Positions 1 to 9,400 of a stretch of 22,016 nt of DNA are shown here, piece after piece; within the stretch, counting starts at the first letter, position 1; each line of letters begins with the position of its first letter. The notes under the pieces were generated by a model. It saw only the letters and a program-made list of their open reading frames with translations. It was not told the origin of the DNA and did no database searches. Position numbers and translations under genes: made by a program. Origin of the DNA: CAZVIK01 sp964627045 (GTDB lineage: Bacteria; Acidobacteriota; Terriglobia; Bryobacterales; Bryobacteraceae); contig CAZVIK010000050.1 in assembly GCA_964627045.1 (NCBI GenBank), positions 1 through 22,016 on the forward strand, read 5' to 3'.

Positions 1-100
1 CAATGGCGGCAGGCTGTCCGCCGAAAGTTGTGAGCAGCAGACCGCCGAGCAGCGGTCTTTGGAGACGTCGAAGACGCACGGGTACCCCCGTGGGGTTCAT
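1..100 (-). CDS. Partial gene: N-terminus of a putative secreted protein, cut by the left edge
   Basis: Reading the minus strand from an ATG at 98-100 gives 33 open codons to the window edge. The peptide has an Arg-rich n-region (VRLRRLQR), a hydrophobic core (PLLGGLLLTTFGG) and a small-residue site (QPAA), which is the build of a signal peptide. No Shine-Dalgarno sequence precedes the ATG. A -10-like CATAAT lies exactly 7 nt upstream on the minus strand (plus positions 113-108), so the transcript could be leaderless. The product cannot be identified from so short a piece. The opposite strand also holds a short Arg/Pro/Gly-rich reading frame that looks like noise. The gene lies downstream of the efflux operon in the same direction, separated from it by a hairpin. 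Confidence 0.45.
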   Translation of the reverse strand, partial: MNPTGVPVRLRRLQRPLLGGLLLTTFGGQPAAI

Positions 101-144
101 CGGCGCTATTATGAGGATTCTTAGGAGGGGCGGGGCAAACTCGC

Positions 145-169
145 GGAGGGCCGGCCGCGGCGGCCCTCC
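145..169 (-). terminator. GC-rich hairpin after the efflux operon
   Basis: A perfect 9-bp inverted repeat (GGAGGGCCG / CGGCCCTCC) with a 7-nt loop starts 30 bp past the stop of the RND permease. The stem is strong, but only three T residues follow it on either strand, so it is a weak match to an intrinsic terminator. Its place between the operon end and the next minus-strand start supports a terminator or 3'-end stabilising role. This is inferred from position. Confidence 0.35.
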
Positions 170-198
170 TTTGAACCTAAGGTAAACGGGGGCGCAAA

Positions 199-3100
199 CT
201 ACGTGCTCGTGGGCGGAGTAAGTTCGGCGCGCCGGTTGGCGATGTAGTAGACCACGGGCACCGTCATTCGGCTGAGCAGCAACGAGGCGATCTCACCCGC
301 CATCAGCGCGATGGCCAGTCCTTGGAAGATGGGGTCGAAGAGGATCACGGCCGAACCCACCACCACGGCCGCCGCGGTCAGCAGCATCGGGCGGAAGCGT
401 ACAGCGCCCGCGTCGATAACAGCTTGGTCGAGCGGCATGCCTTCCTTGAGACGGAGTTCGATGAAATCCACCAGGATGATCGAATTCCGCACCACGATCC
501 CGGCCCCCGCGATGAAACCGATCATCGAGGTCGCCGTGAAGAAGGCGTTCATCATACCGTGCGCGGGCAGGATTCCCACCAGCGAGAACGGAATCGCCGC
601 CATGATGATGAGCGGCGTCTTGAAGCTCTGGAACCAGCCGACCACCAGCACATAGATCAGGATCAACACCGCAGCGAAGGCGACACCCAGATCGCGGAAA
701 ACCTCGTATGTGATATGCCACTCTCCGTCCCACTTCATGGCGTAGCGGGCGCCGTCTTCCGGCTGGCGCGCGGTGAATTGCTCGATGGAATAGCCCTCCG
801 GGACCGGAATCTTGGCGATCTTCGGCCCTGTGGCCAGTACCGCGTAAACCGGGCTCTCCATCGCACCCGCCACATCGGCGGTCACGTAGGTGACCGGCAT
901 GAGGTTCTTGTGGTAGATGCTCTTGCCGGCGATGGAATGTTCCAGGCGCACCAATTCCCGCAGTGGGACCAGCGCACCGGACCGGCCCTGGACCTTCAGG
1001 CTCTGGAGACGGTCCAGGTCGGAACGTGCGGCGCGCTCCAGACGCACACGGATCGGGACGTCCTCCTTTTCGCTCTCGACGTGCAGCAGTCCGGCCGCTT
1101 CGCCCGCCGAGGCGATGCGCATGGTGCGGGCGATGTCGTCTTCCGAGATCCCGTGCAACGCAGCCTTCTCCTCGTCCACGACGATGCGGACCTGCGGCTG
1201 GTCGTCCTCGAGGTACCAATCGACGTCGACGATTCCGTTGGTCTTCTCGAAGATCTCCTTCACCTGGCGGGCAATGGCGATCTGGCCCTCCTGGGTGGGC
1301 CCGTAGATCTCGGCCACCAGAGTCTGCAACACCGGCGGTCCCGGCGGCACCTCGGCCACCTTGATGTTGGCGCCGTAGCGCGCCGCCACCGGCAGCAGCG
1401 ATTGCCGCACGCGCTTGGCGATTTCGTGGCTCTGGTCGTTGCGCTCGCCTTTGGGCAGCAGGTTGACCTGAATGTCCGCAACGTTGGCTCCGGCGCGCAG
1501 GTAGTAGTGGCGGACCAGACCATTGAAGTTGTAGGGAGACGCCGTGCCGGCGTAGGTTTGCAGGTGGATCACTTCGGGCTGCCGGAGGACCTCTCCGGCC
1601 AGCTCACGCGTCACGCGGGCGGTCTGTTCGAGCGTCGTGCCCTCGGGCATGTCCACGATCACCTGAAACTCGCTCTTGTTGTCGAAGGGCAGCATCTTGA
1701 CCTTCACGAATTCGACGTAGACCAGAGAGCCGGCGCCCAACAGGAGCACGGCGACTCCGGCCAGGAACCCCCAGCGCAGCGCTGCGTTGTGCAACAGCGG
1801 ACCCATCACGCGGCGGTAAAGCCGCGTGAAGAAATCCTCTGTCTCCCCGCCGCCGTGCGCGGCGTGCACCTTCAGCAAGCGGATGGCGCTCCAGGGCGTG
1901 ACCACGAAGGCGACAATGATCGAAAAGACCATGGCGGCCGACGCGCCGATGGGGATGGGCCGCATATACGGCCCCATCAACCCTCCCACGAAGGCCATCG
2001 GTAGAATCGCGGCGATGACGGTGAGGGTGGCGAGTATGGTCGGGTTGCCCACCTCGTCGACCGCTTCAATCGCGACAGCGGTCAGCGGGCGGCCGGCGTT
2101 CTGTGGAAGACGCGCGTGGCGGACGATGTTCTCGACCACCACGATGGCGTCGTCCACCAGGATGCCGATCGAAAAGATCAAGGCAAACAGGGTGATCCGG
2201 TTCAGCGTGTAGCCGTACAGGTAGAAAACCGTAAGCGTCAGCGCGAGGGTCACCGGAATGGCAATGAACACGATCAGTGATTCCCGGAACCCTAGCGTGA
2301 TCCAGATCAGGATACTGACCGACACGACGGCGATCAACATGTGCAAAAGCAGCTCATTGGACTTCTCGGCGGCCGTTTCGCCGTAATCCCGGCTGATCGT
2401 CATCTGCACGTCCGAGGGGATGACGGACCCCTTCAGGCCTTCGACGCGGGTAAGCACATGGTGGGCGACGTCGATGGCGTTAGTGCCCTTGCGCTTGGAA
2501 ATGGAAAGCGTCACCGCGGGGTGAAAACGGCCGCCTTCAGCGTGTTGCACGTACTGTGTCGGCTCTTCGCCGCCGTCGGTGATGGTGGCGACATCGCGCA
2601 CATAGACCGGCCGGCCGCCGAAGACTCCGGCCACCACGTTTCCGACATCGTCAGTGCCGCGCAGGAACTCGCCGGTTTCCAGCAGGATCTCTCGGTTGCC
2701 GCTGGAGAAGCTGCCGGAAGGCAGCTTGCGGTTGCCCGCGCCGAGGGCGCCGTAAACCTGCGTGGGCGACAGCGAGAAGGCCGCGAGTCTCGCCGGATCG
2801 AGAATGACGCGGACCTCGCGCCGCTGGCCGCCCAGGATGGCGACCGCCGAGACGTTCGGCGTCTGCTTGACGATGTCGTGAACCTGCGCTGCCACGCGCC
2901 GCAACTGGAAGTCGTCGTAGCGGTTGCTCCACAAAGTGACGGCGAGAATGGGGACGTCGTCAATCGAGCGCGGCTTGACCAGGGGCTGGGACGCACCCGG
3001 CGGGATGAGGTCGAAGTTGGCCTGCATCTTCTGGTTCAGCCGGACGATGCTCTCCTCCTCGTTCTGGCCGACGTAGAAGCGCACGATGGCCATCGACTGT

Positions 3101-3387
3101 CCGGGACTGGAGGTCGAATAGACGTATTCGACGCCCGGGATCTCCCAGAGGAGCTTTTCCATCGGCTTGGTGACCCGTTCCTCCACTTCACGGGCCGAAG
3201 CGCCAGGCATTTGTACGAACACGTCGATCATCGGGACGATGATCTGCGGCTCCTCCTCGCGCGGCAGACGCCACACAGAGAATGCGCCGAGCGCGAGCGA
3301 AGCAATCACCACCAGGGGCGTCAGCTTGGAGTGAATCCAGGCCGCGGCCAGTTTGCCTGCCAGCCCATATTTCGGTTGTTCGGTCAC
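199..3387 (-). CDS. RND efflux transporter permease, AcrB/HAE1-like
   Basis: This is the inner-membrane pump of a tripartite efflux system, which couples proton influx to export of small molecules through the adaptor and outer-membrane channel encoded just upstream. Its 1062 residues match the usual 1000-1070. TM1 (about 20-40) is followed by LPREEEPQI, a common RND signature. A second TM block spans about 345-505, with the proton-relay pair D412-D413 in GILVDDAIVVVEN. The second half repeats the pattern (about residue 545 on), with TM10 carrying VVRNSIILVDF. The two acidic residues in TM4 fit the drug/hydrophobe group better than the heavy-metal CzcA group, but the substrate cannot be assigned. 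The start is GTG at 3387, overlapping the adaptor stop by 4 bp (GTGA), with GGAGG 7 nt upstream. This arrangement implies translational coupling. Confidence 0.93.
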   Translation of the reverse strand: MTEQPKYGLAGKLAAAWIHSKLTPLVVIASLALGAFSVWRLPREEEPQIIVPMIDVFVQMPGASAREVEERVTKPMEKLLWEIPGVEYVYSTSSPGQSMAIVRFYVGQNEEESIVRLNQKMQANFDLIPPGASQPLVKPRSIDDVPILAVTLWSNRYDDFQLRRVAAQVHDIVKQTPNVSAVAILGGQRREVRVILDPARLAAFSLSPTQVYGALGAGNRKLPSGSFSSGNREILLETGEFLRGTDDVGNVVAGVFGGRPVYVRDVATITDGGEEPTQYVQHAEGGRFHPAVTLSISKRKGTNAIDVAHHVLTRVEGLKGSVIPSDVQMTISRDYGETAAEKSNELLLHMLIAVVSVSILIWITLGFRESLIVFIAIPVTLALTLTVFYLYGYTLNRITLFALIFSIGILVDDAIVVVENIVRHARLPQNAGRPLTAVAIEAVDEVGNPTILATLTVIAAILPMAFVGGLMGPYMRPIPIGASAAMVFSIIVAFVVTPWSAIRLLKVHAAHGGGETEDFFTRLYRRVMGPLLHNAALRWGFLAGVAVLLLGAGSLVYVEFVKVKMLPFDNKSEFQVIVDMPEGTTLEQTARVTRELAGEVLRQPEVIHLQTYAGTASPYNFNGLVRHYYLRAGANVADIQVNLLPKGERNDQSHEIAKRVRQSLLPVAARYGANIKVAEVPPGPPVLQTLVAEIYGPTQEGQIAIARQVKEIFEKTNGIVDVDWYLEDDQPQVRIVVDEEKAALHGISEDDIARTMRIASAGEAAGLLHVESEKEDVPIRVRLERAARSDLDRLQSLKVQGRSGALVPLRELVRLEHSIAGKSIYHKNLMPVTYVTADVAGAMESPVYAVLATGPKIAKIPVPEGYSIEQFTARQPEDGARYAMKWDGEWHITYEVFRDLGVAFAAVLILIYVLVVGWFQSFKTPLIIMAAIPFSLVGILPAHGMMNAFFTATSMIGFIAGAGIVVRNSIILVDFIELRLKEGMPLDQAVIDAGAVRFRPMLLTAAAVVVGSAVILFDPIFQGLAIALMAGEIASLLLSRMTVPVVYYIANRRAELTPPTST

Positions 3388-4535
3388 TGGCGGGCCTCCA
3401 CTTTGGAGCCATCGGACAGTCCAGCCGGGACGGGGAAGATGAATCGTTCGCCTTCACTCAGCCCGGTGAGGACCTCGCGGCGGTCCTGGCGGGATTCGCC
3501 GAGCGCCACCAGGCGCGCTCGGGCAAATCCGCCTTCCGCCACCAAAACGCTACGTAGCTGGCCCCGCTCCACGATCGCGCCAGCGGGAACCGACAGCACC
3601 CGCCGTTGACCGAGGGTGAAACCGGCGCGCCCAAACAGGCCGGACCGCAGTCCCGGCAGTGCGGGCAGGTTGATGCGAACAATTACGGTACGGGATGCCG
3701 CATCGGCCAGCGGCATGATTTCGGACACTCTTGCGTCGACACTCCGGCCTAGAGCGTCCAACGAAACGGCGACGTTTTGACCCACTCGCAATTCGCGCAC
3801 GCGCGACTCTTCGACGGATGCCTCCAACCGGTAGGCGCCTTCCTGTTCAATCGTCGCCAGAGGCATACCGGGCGACGCCAGGTTGCCGGCTTCGACGCGC
3901 TTTTCGACAACGACGCCGTCGAACGGGGCCGTGATGCGGGTGAACTCGCGCATGATCCCGGCGGCGGCTACCCCTTCTGAGGCCTGGTTGATCTTCGCCG
4001 TGACCTGTTTGCGTCTGGCGGCGGCCATCTCGTAGCCGGCTCGCGCGACTTTCACCCGGGCGGCAGCCTCGTCGTGTTCTTGCGTCGAAATGGACTTCTT
4101 CTGGTAGAGGTCATCCATTCGGCGGAAAGTGGCCTCGGCCAGTTCCAGGTTGGCCTTGGCCGAGGCGATGGCTCCGTCGACTTCCTGTAAGGCCTCTTCG
4201 GCCTCGCGCCTGGCGGCCTCGGCCTGGCGAACGCTGGTTTCCAGGTCGCGCGAGTCGATCTCGATCAGGAGTTGGCCCCGGCGGACACGGTCGCCGGCCT
4301 GGAAGCCCGCCTGACGGACGTAGCCCATGACCCGGCTGGAGAGCACGGCGGTGGTTCGGGCGGCCACCGTGCCGGTGGCCTCGTAGATCGCGGGCCAATC
4401 GGCATACGCGGCATCCTGGGTAATTACTCCAACCGTGGGCCGCGCGGCTGCGGATTCCTTCCGATGCGGTTGGCCGCTGCAACCGGCCAAGAGCGCGATG
4501 GCGGGAATCAAGGGAAGGACGAATCGTTTCATCAT
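3384..4535 (-). CDS. RND efflux periplasmic adaptor (membrane fusion lipoprotein)
   Basis: This is the adaptor that bridges the inner-membrane pump and the outer-membrane channel. Its 383 residues begin with a lipoprotein signal: a KRF n-region, a hydrophobic stretch and the lipobox LLAGC with C19 as the lipidation site. A lipoyl-like half (VMGYVRQAGFQAGDRVRRGQLL, about 70-93) precedes an Ala/Glu-rich coiled-coil hairpin (about 98-190), then the second lipoyl half (ITAPFDGVVVEKRVEAGNLASPG, about 207-230) and beta-barrel and proximal domains. This is the HlyD/AcrA order. The ATG at 4535 has GGAG 6 nt upstream. Its start lies 9 bp after the channel gene's stop, and it overlaps the permease start by 4 bp, so the three are one operon. 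No regulator gene (TetR or MarR) is adjacent. Confidence 0.93.
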   Translation of the reverse strand: MMKRFVLPLIPAIALLAGCSGQPHRKESAAARPTVGVITQDAAYADWPAIYEATGTVAARTTAVLSSRVMGYVRQAGFQAGDRVRRGQLLIEIDSRDLETSVRQAEAARREAEEALQEVDGAIASAKANLELAEATFRRMDDLYQKKSISTQEHDEAAARVKVARAGYEMAAARRKQVTAKINQASEGVAAAGIMREFTRITAPFDGVVVEKRVEAGNLASPGMPLATIEQEGAYRLEASVEESRVRELRVGQNVAVSLDALGRSVDARVSEIMPLADAASRTVIVRINLPALPGLRSGLFGRAGFTLGQRRVLSVPAGAIVERGQLRSVLVAEGGFARARLVALGESRQDRREVLTGLSEGERFIFPVPAGLSDGSKVEARQ

Positions 4536-4544
4536 GGGTGACTC

Positions 4545-5876
4545 CTAGTTCAGGACGCTTGAATCCGGTGACAGCGTGCCGTCGGCCAACTCCAGCGCCG
4601 CGGCCGCCAGCCGCTGGTCGTGTACCGCGGCGAGCAGGCGAAGACGGGTTTCGGCCAAGGCGGTCTCGCTGCGCAGCAATTCGGTGACGGTGCTCAATCC
4701 GTTCTCATAGCGGTTCTTGACGATCCTTAGGCTTTCTTCCGCCTGGGCCACGGTGGCTTCGGCAACGCCGATGCGCTCCTGGCTGGCCTGGAGATCCAGG
4801 TGGGCATGCCGCACATCGAGCCTGAGTGCGGCCTCGATCTGCCGTTCGCGCGCCCGGCTTCCGGCGACAGCCTGGTTGGCCTCGGCGATGCGAGCCTTGT
4901 CGGCGAAACCGTCGAAGATGTTCCAACGGAGAGAGACGGCCGCCAGCCAATTGGCGCCGGCTCGGGTGACGAAGCGTTGCCGGTCGGCTTCGAAGGCGAA
5001 CCGGAAACCGACCTGCGGTAGCCGGGCGGCTCGCGCGATCTGCGATTGAGTCTCGGCCAATGAGGTGGCCAGCTTGACCTGGCGCGCCTCGGGACGACTC
5101 TGCTTGGCGATGGCTTCGCGCTCAGCCAGCAACGTCTCGGGGAGCGGCACAGGAGAGAGAGCCGTCGTCAGGCTGTGAACCGTTTCCAGCGGTAGGCCGA
5201 GCGCCTCGTTCAGCGCAGCCTGCGCCAGTTGTACGTCGTAGCCCCGGCGGATTTCCTGCTCGCGCATAGCGGCCACGTGTACATCGATAGCCAAGACGTC
5301 AGCGTCGGTAGCCATACCGGCGGCACGGAGGTTCGCGGCGCGCTCGCGGTCGGCCTGCGCCGAGCGGACCGCGTCCCTCGCCACGCGCAGGCTTTCCTGC
5401 CCCAGCATCAGGCCGTTATAGGCCTTCACCACGTTGGCCATGACGGCCATGCGCGCGCGGCGTTCGTCTTCCACCGTGAGTTGGCGGCCAAGGTCGGCGG
5501 CGTTGGTCTGCCTCCGGGTTATGCCCGCGTCCCAGATGACCTGGTCGGCCACGACCTGTGACTGAAAGTTGTTCATCGCGTCCGGATTGTTGAGTGCCCG
5601 GATGGCGAAGTTGCTTTCGCCGAACTGGCGCTGCGTCAGCAGTGAACTGAACACGAAGACCGGGTTGTCGCTGCGCTGCCAGGACTCCGAATAACTCACG
5701 CGGGGCAGACGGCCGGCTTTGGCCTGGTCACGGCGCGCCTCGGCGGCCCGGACGGCGGCCGAGGCGGCCTCCAGAGAGGGATGTCGCGCGAGGGCCTGAT
5801 TCACCGCATCCTTCAGCGACAGCGTCTGCTGCGCCCAGAGCGGGACGGCTAGAATCATCAACAATGCGTTTCTCAT
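4545..5876 (-). CDS. TolC-family outer-membrane efflux channel
   Basis: This is the outer-membrane exit duct for the RND pump. The start is placed at the ATG at 5876, which begins a compact signal peptide (MRNALLMILAVPLWAQ). The frame stays open up to a TTG at 5924, but the extra 16 residues (ASFPQDASTG...) would bury the signal. The mature 430 or so residues show the duplicated OEP pattern: LSLKDAVNQALARHPSL at the N-terminus, long Ala/Gln/Arg-rich helices, and a second repeat ending in NRYENGLSTVTELLRSE, the typical C-terminal OEP motif. It is the first gene of the operon, so its promoter should lie in the 122-bp gap shared with the divergent osmC-like gene. No clear Shine-Dalgarno sequence is visible before this ATG. 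Confidence 0.9.
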   Translation of the reverse strand: MRNALLMILAVPLWAQQTLSLKDAVNQALARHPSLEAASAAVRAAEARRDQAKAGRLPRVSYSESWQRSDNPVFVFSSLLTQRQFGESNFAIRALNNPDAMNNFQSQVVADQVIWDAGITRRQTNAADLGRQLTVEDERRARMAVMANVVKAYNGLMLGQESLRVARDAVRSAQADRERAANLRAAGMATDADVLAIDVHVAAMREQEIRRGYDVQLAQAALNEALGLPLETVHSLTTALSPVPLPETLLAEREAIAKQSRPEARQVKLATSLAETQSQIARAARLPQVGFRFAFEADRQRFVTRAGANWLAAVSLRWNIFDGFADKARIAEANQAVAGSRARERQIEAALRLDVRHAHLDLQASQERIGVAEATVAQAEESLRIVKNRYENGLSTVTELLRSETALAETRLRLLAAVHDQRLAAAALELADGTLSPDSSVLN

Positions 5877-5951
5877 GGGTGGAACGGCTCCGGTTGAGGC
5901 GTCTTGCGGGAAAGATGCAGCCAAACCCTCCGCGTAACAGCGGCGGCGGGT

Positions 5952-5980
5952 TTGTCACCACACCCCATAGCGTGCATCCT
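5952..5980 (+). promoter_or_regulatory. Weak candidate promoter for the OsmC-like gene, in the divergent gap 5877-5998
   Basis: TTGTCA (5952-5957) and CATCCT (5975-5980) are spaced 17 bp apart, 19 bp upstream of the GTG start. The -35 matches consensus at five of six bases, but the -10 only at three. This is the best sigma70-like pair I can find in this gap. I see no clear operator or palindrome there. Confidence 0.22.
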
Positions 5981-5998
5981 AGTTGATTTGGAGGTACT

Positions 5999-6400
5999 GT
6001 GGAAGCAATCATCCGCTACACGGACGGCGTGAAGTTCGAGGCCGAGGCGCGGGGGCACAAGGTCATCTGCGATCAGCCGCACGACAACGGAGGCGAGGAT
6101 GCCGGAATGGCGCCACCCGAGTTCCTGTTGGTTAGCCTCGGCACCTGTGCCGGCTATTACGCCGCCCATTACCTGAAGACCAGATCTCTTCCGCTCGACG
6201 GACTCGAAGTCCGCGTGGTGGCGGAAAAGGCGATGCAACCAGCGCGGCTCGGGTCGTTTCGCATCCACGTGGCCGTGCCGGACCTGGAGCCCAGGCACCA
6301 GGAAGGCGTGCTGCGGTCGGTCAAGCTGTGCCTGGTCCACAGCACGCTGCTCGAAAAGCCGCAGGTCGAGACCGTGCTTGTGCCGGTCAAGGCATCCTAG
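5999..6400 (+). CDS. OsmC/Ohr-like family protein (YhfA type)
   Basis: This is a predicted thiol-dependent peroxide-handling protein of the OsmC family, 133 residues and cytosolic. The two family cysteines are present: C50 in VSLGTCAGYY and C111 in VKLCLVH. The conserved Glu of the PxE motif (E41) sits nine residues before the first Cys, as in E. coli OsmC. The length and the LGTC context resemble the YhfA subgroup more than true Ohr, and the physiological substrate of that subgroup is not well defined. The start is GTG at 5999 with GGAGG at 5990-5994. It is transcribed away from the efflux operon and ends 52 bp before the NRPS, so it may share a transcript with it. Confidence 0.85.
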   Translation: MEAIIRYTDGVKFEAEARGHKVICDQPHDNGGEDAGMAPPEFLLVSLGTCAGYYAAHYLKTRSLPLDGLEVRVVAEKAMQPARLGSFRIHVAVPDLEPRHQEGVLRSVKLCLVHSTLLEKPQVETVLVPVKAS

Positions 6401-6425
6401 TCCATCCGGCTCAATGGTTTAGTGT

Positions 6426-6452
6426 CCCCCTCTTCGTGGTAAGGTAAGGGGG
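6426..6452 (+). promoter_or_regulatory. Hairpin covering the NRPS ribosome-binding site
   Basis: CCCCCT (6426-6431) pairs exactly with AGGGGG (6447-6452). The stem can extend by CTT (32-34) pairing with AAG (41-43) around a 3-nt bulge, leaving a 6-nt loop. The right arm contains all the purine-rich sequence (AAGG, AGGGGG) able to act as Shine-Dalgarno for the TTG at 6453, and abuts that start codon. Folding would therefore hide the ribosome site. No T-tract follows, so a terminator is unlikely. The regulatory role is inference from the pairing. Confidence 0.4.
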
Positions 6453-9400
6453 TTGGCGGCGCAACACCCCACTAACCCCGGCCCCTACGCCCTGTCTCCG
6501 ATCCAGGCAGGGATGCTCTACGAGAGTGTCCTGGCACCGGATAGCGGAGTTAACATCCAGCAATTGCTGATTTCGCTCCCCGAAGAACTGGACGTCCCCG
6601 CATTTGAGGCATGCTGGCACCGCCTCTTTGAGAGGCATGCAGTACTGCGCAACCGATTCGCCTGGGCCGGACTCGACGCACCCGTTCAAGACGAGGACCC
6701 GAGCGCGGAGTTGCCGTTCGAGGTTTTCGACCTGAGAAGTTCCGGCAGCGTTGAGGGCGAGATCGAGCGATTCGTTGCCCAAGACCGGCGCCGGGGATTC
6801 GATCTCCGGCGCGCGCCGCTGTCGAGGATTGCGCTGTTCCGGACCGGGGACCTGAAGTATGAGTTCCTCTGGACCTTCCATCACATTCTGCTGGACGGCC
6901 GCTCGACCACCGATGCGCTGAAGGAAGCGTTCGACGAGTATGACGCCACGCAACGGGGAGATCAGTTCGCACCCGTTCAGCGGCCCGCCTACCGCAGTTT
7001 CATCGAATGGCTGGACGGGCGGGATGTCCAGAGTTCCGCTGCCTATTGGAAAGAACTGCTCGACGGCTTCCCAGAGACCACCCCGCTAGGGATGGGCCGG
7101 CCGGTCACGAGGGAGGCCGGCGGGCCGGTGGACCGGGGCGAGGCCGAAGCGAGACTGCCGGAGACGCTCGCCACGGCTCTCCGCGCTTTTGCCGGCAGGC
7201 ATGGGCTTACCCTCAACACGTTGATGCAGGGCGCGTGGGCCATCCTGCTGGGAGCCTGTGGCCGCCAGGACGACGTCGTTTTCGGGGCCACGCGCGCCTG
7301 CCGCCGGGCCACGGTGGAGGCGAGCGAGCGCATTCTTGGCACCTTCATCAACACGCTTCCCGTAAGGGCGCGGGTTAGTCCGGATGCGGATCTCCTGCAT
7401 TTCCTCAGAGCACTGCGGGCACAGGCGGTGGCAGTGCGTCCCCATGAGCACACCCCCTTGGTGAAGGTGAAGGAGTGGTCCGGGCTGCCGGCCGGGTCAC
7501 CGCTGTTTGAGAGCCTGTTGGTGTTCGAGAACCACGAGCCTGGCGAAGTCCTGCGTGCGCTGGGAGGGAGTTGGACAGGTCGGAAGTACCGGCTGATGCA
7601 ACAGACCAGCTTCCCGCTGAGCGTGGGAGTCTACGACGGAAGCCGGCCCCTGGTCCTGGCATCCTACGACCGGCAGCGGTTCGACGGCAGCGCCATTGAG
7701 CGAATGATAGGCCACTTCCAGACAATACTGGAAGGCATCGCCGCTGGACAGGCGGCCACGATCGGTGAATTGCCGCTGATCCCAGAACGCGATCGGCGGC
7801 AGGTCGTCGTCGAGTGGAACCAAGCGACGGCTGATGTCCCCGCCGTTACGGTCCAAGGGATGTTTGAGGCGTTCGCGGCCCAGCAACCCGAAGTCCCCGC
7901 CGCGGTTTTCGAAGGGACTTCGATTACTTACGGAGAACTGGACCGGCGTGCCAACCGGATCGCCGCGGCGCTGGTCCCGCTGGGAGTCGGGCCGGAACGG
8001 GCGGTGGGGTTGTGCGCCGAACGTTCGCTCGACATGCTGGCCGGCATCATGGGCATCTTGAAGGCGGGCGGCGCCTATGTCCCGCTCGACCCGGCGTATC
8101 CGCCGGATCGCTTGCGCTACATGCTGGAGGATTCTGGCGCTCGCGCCCTGGTGACTCAGGCCGCTTTCACCGGTCGGTTTCCCGAGGCGCGGCTCCCCGT
8201 CGTCGTGATGGAGACCCTCGAGCCGGCGTGGTCCAGCGGTCGGCCTCCGGCGGCTGGGGGCCAGGGAGACCTCGCCTACATCATCTACACGTCCGGTTCG
8301 ACCGGGTGGCCGAAGGGCGTGGAGATCGAGCACCGGATGCTGACGGCGTTGCTGCATTCTTTCCGGCCGTTCGACTTGCCGGGCGTGCGCCGCATCGGTA
8401 CCAACATCGCGTCCTACGCCTTCGACAGCAGCGTCGAGGAGATCTTCGCGTGTCTGTGTTTCGGCGGCACCGTGCACATTCTCCGCCCGGAGGTAAGCAT
8501 GGACGGCCGCCGCTTTGCCCGCTACATCTTCGATCACGGCGTCAACTGCGTCTACGTTCTGCCCGACGCCCTGGAAGCCATGGCCGGCGAGTTCCTGCGG
8601 CGGGGCGGCGCCGGACCTCTGCGCTGCCTGATCACCGGCCTTGCACCGAAGCGACAGCGGGCGTTGCAGTTGCTCCGGGACTCCGCCCCCGAACTCAGAA
8701 TCTTGAACGCCTACGGACCGACCGAAGTCACCTACGGCGCGACGGCGTACGAATTCACGCAAGCCTCCGACCTGGATGCGGAGGTCCCCATCGGGCGCCC
8801 CTTCCCCAACTACCGGACCTACATTGTCGATCCGGCCCTGCGGCCACTGCCCGTGGGGGTGGCAGGGGAATTGCTGATCGGTGGTGCGAGCGTGGCGCGA
8901 GGCTATCGGGGACAACCCGCACTCACCCGGGAGAAGTTCATTCCGGATGTTTTCAGCGGCAATCCGGATGGCCGGCTCTACCGGAGTGGGGACCTGGCTC
9001 GCTGGCTTCCGGACGGCAACATCGAGTTCCTGGGGCGGATCGACGACCAGGTCAAGATCCGCGGCTACAGGATTGAACCGGGAGAGATCGAAGCGGCGCT
9101 GGCCGGACTGCCGGGCGTCGAGCGGGCGGCGGTGACCGCGCGTGTCAGCCCGGCGGGAGACAAACGGCTGGTGGCCTACGTGGTCCCACTTGAAGCAGGC
9201 AAACTCACCGCCGAGGCGCTCCGCGACGGGCTTTCGGCCAGACTCCCCGCTCACATGATCCCGGCCGCGTTCCATTTTCTCGACGCCCTCCCCTTGCTGG
9301 TCAGCGGGAAGATCGCGTGGAAATCGCTGCCGGAACCCGACTGGGGCGTCCGCGCGGGCAAGTCCTCCGGAGCCGCGCCGCGCGACGAGGTCGAAGCCAG

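Noticed and set aside
3..185. 60-residue plus-strand reading frame at the left edge
   Set aside because: It has Arg/Pro/Gly-rich composition with no domain signal, runs through the GC hairpin at 145-169, and lies opposite a better candidate with a signal peptide.
322..2004. 560-residue frame antisense to the RND permease
   Set aside because: It is rich in His, Asp, Arg and Gln with no motif, as expected from a shadow frame of a high-GC gene. The minus-strand permease explains the region fully. The 2341-3609 frame is rejected for the same reason.
5877..5924. TTG-initiated longer form of the TolC-family gene
   Set aside because: It would place 16 non-hydrophobic residues before the signal peptide, and GGAGGG lies too close (1 nt) to that TTG to work.
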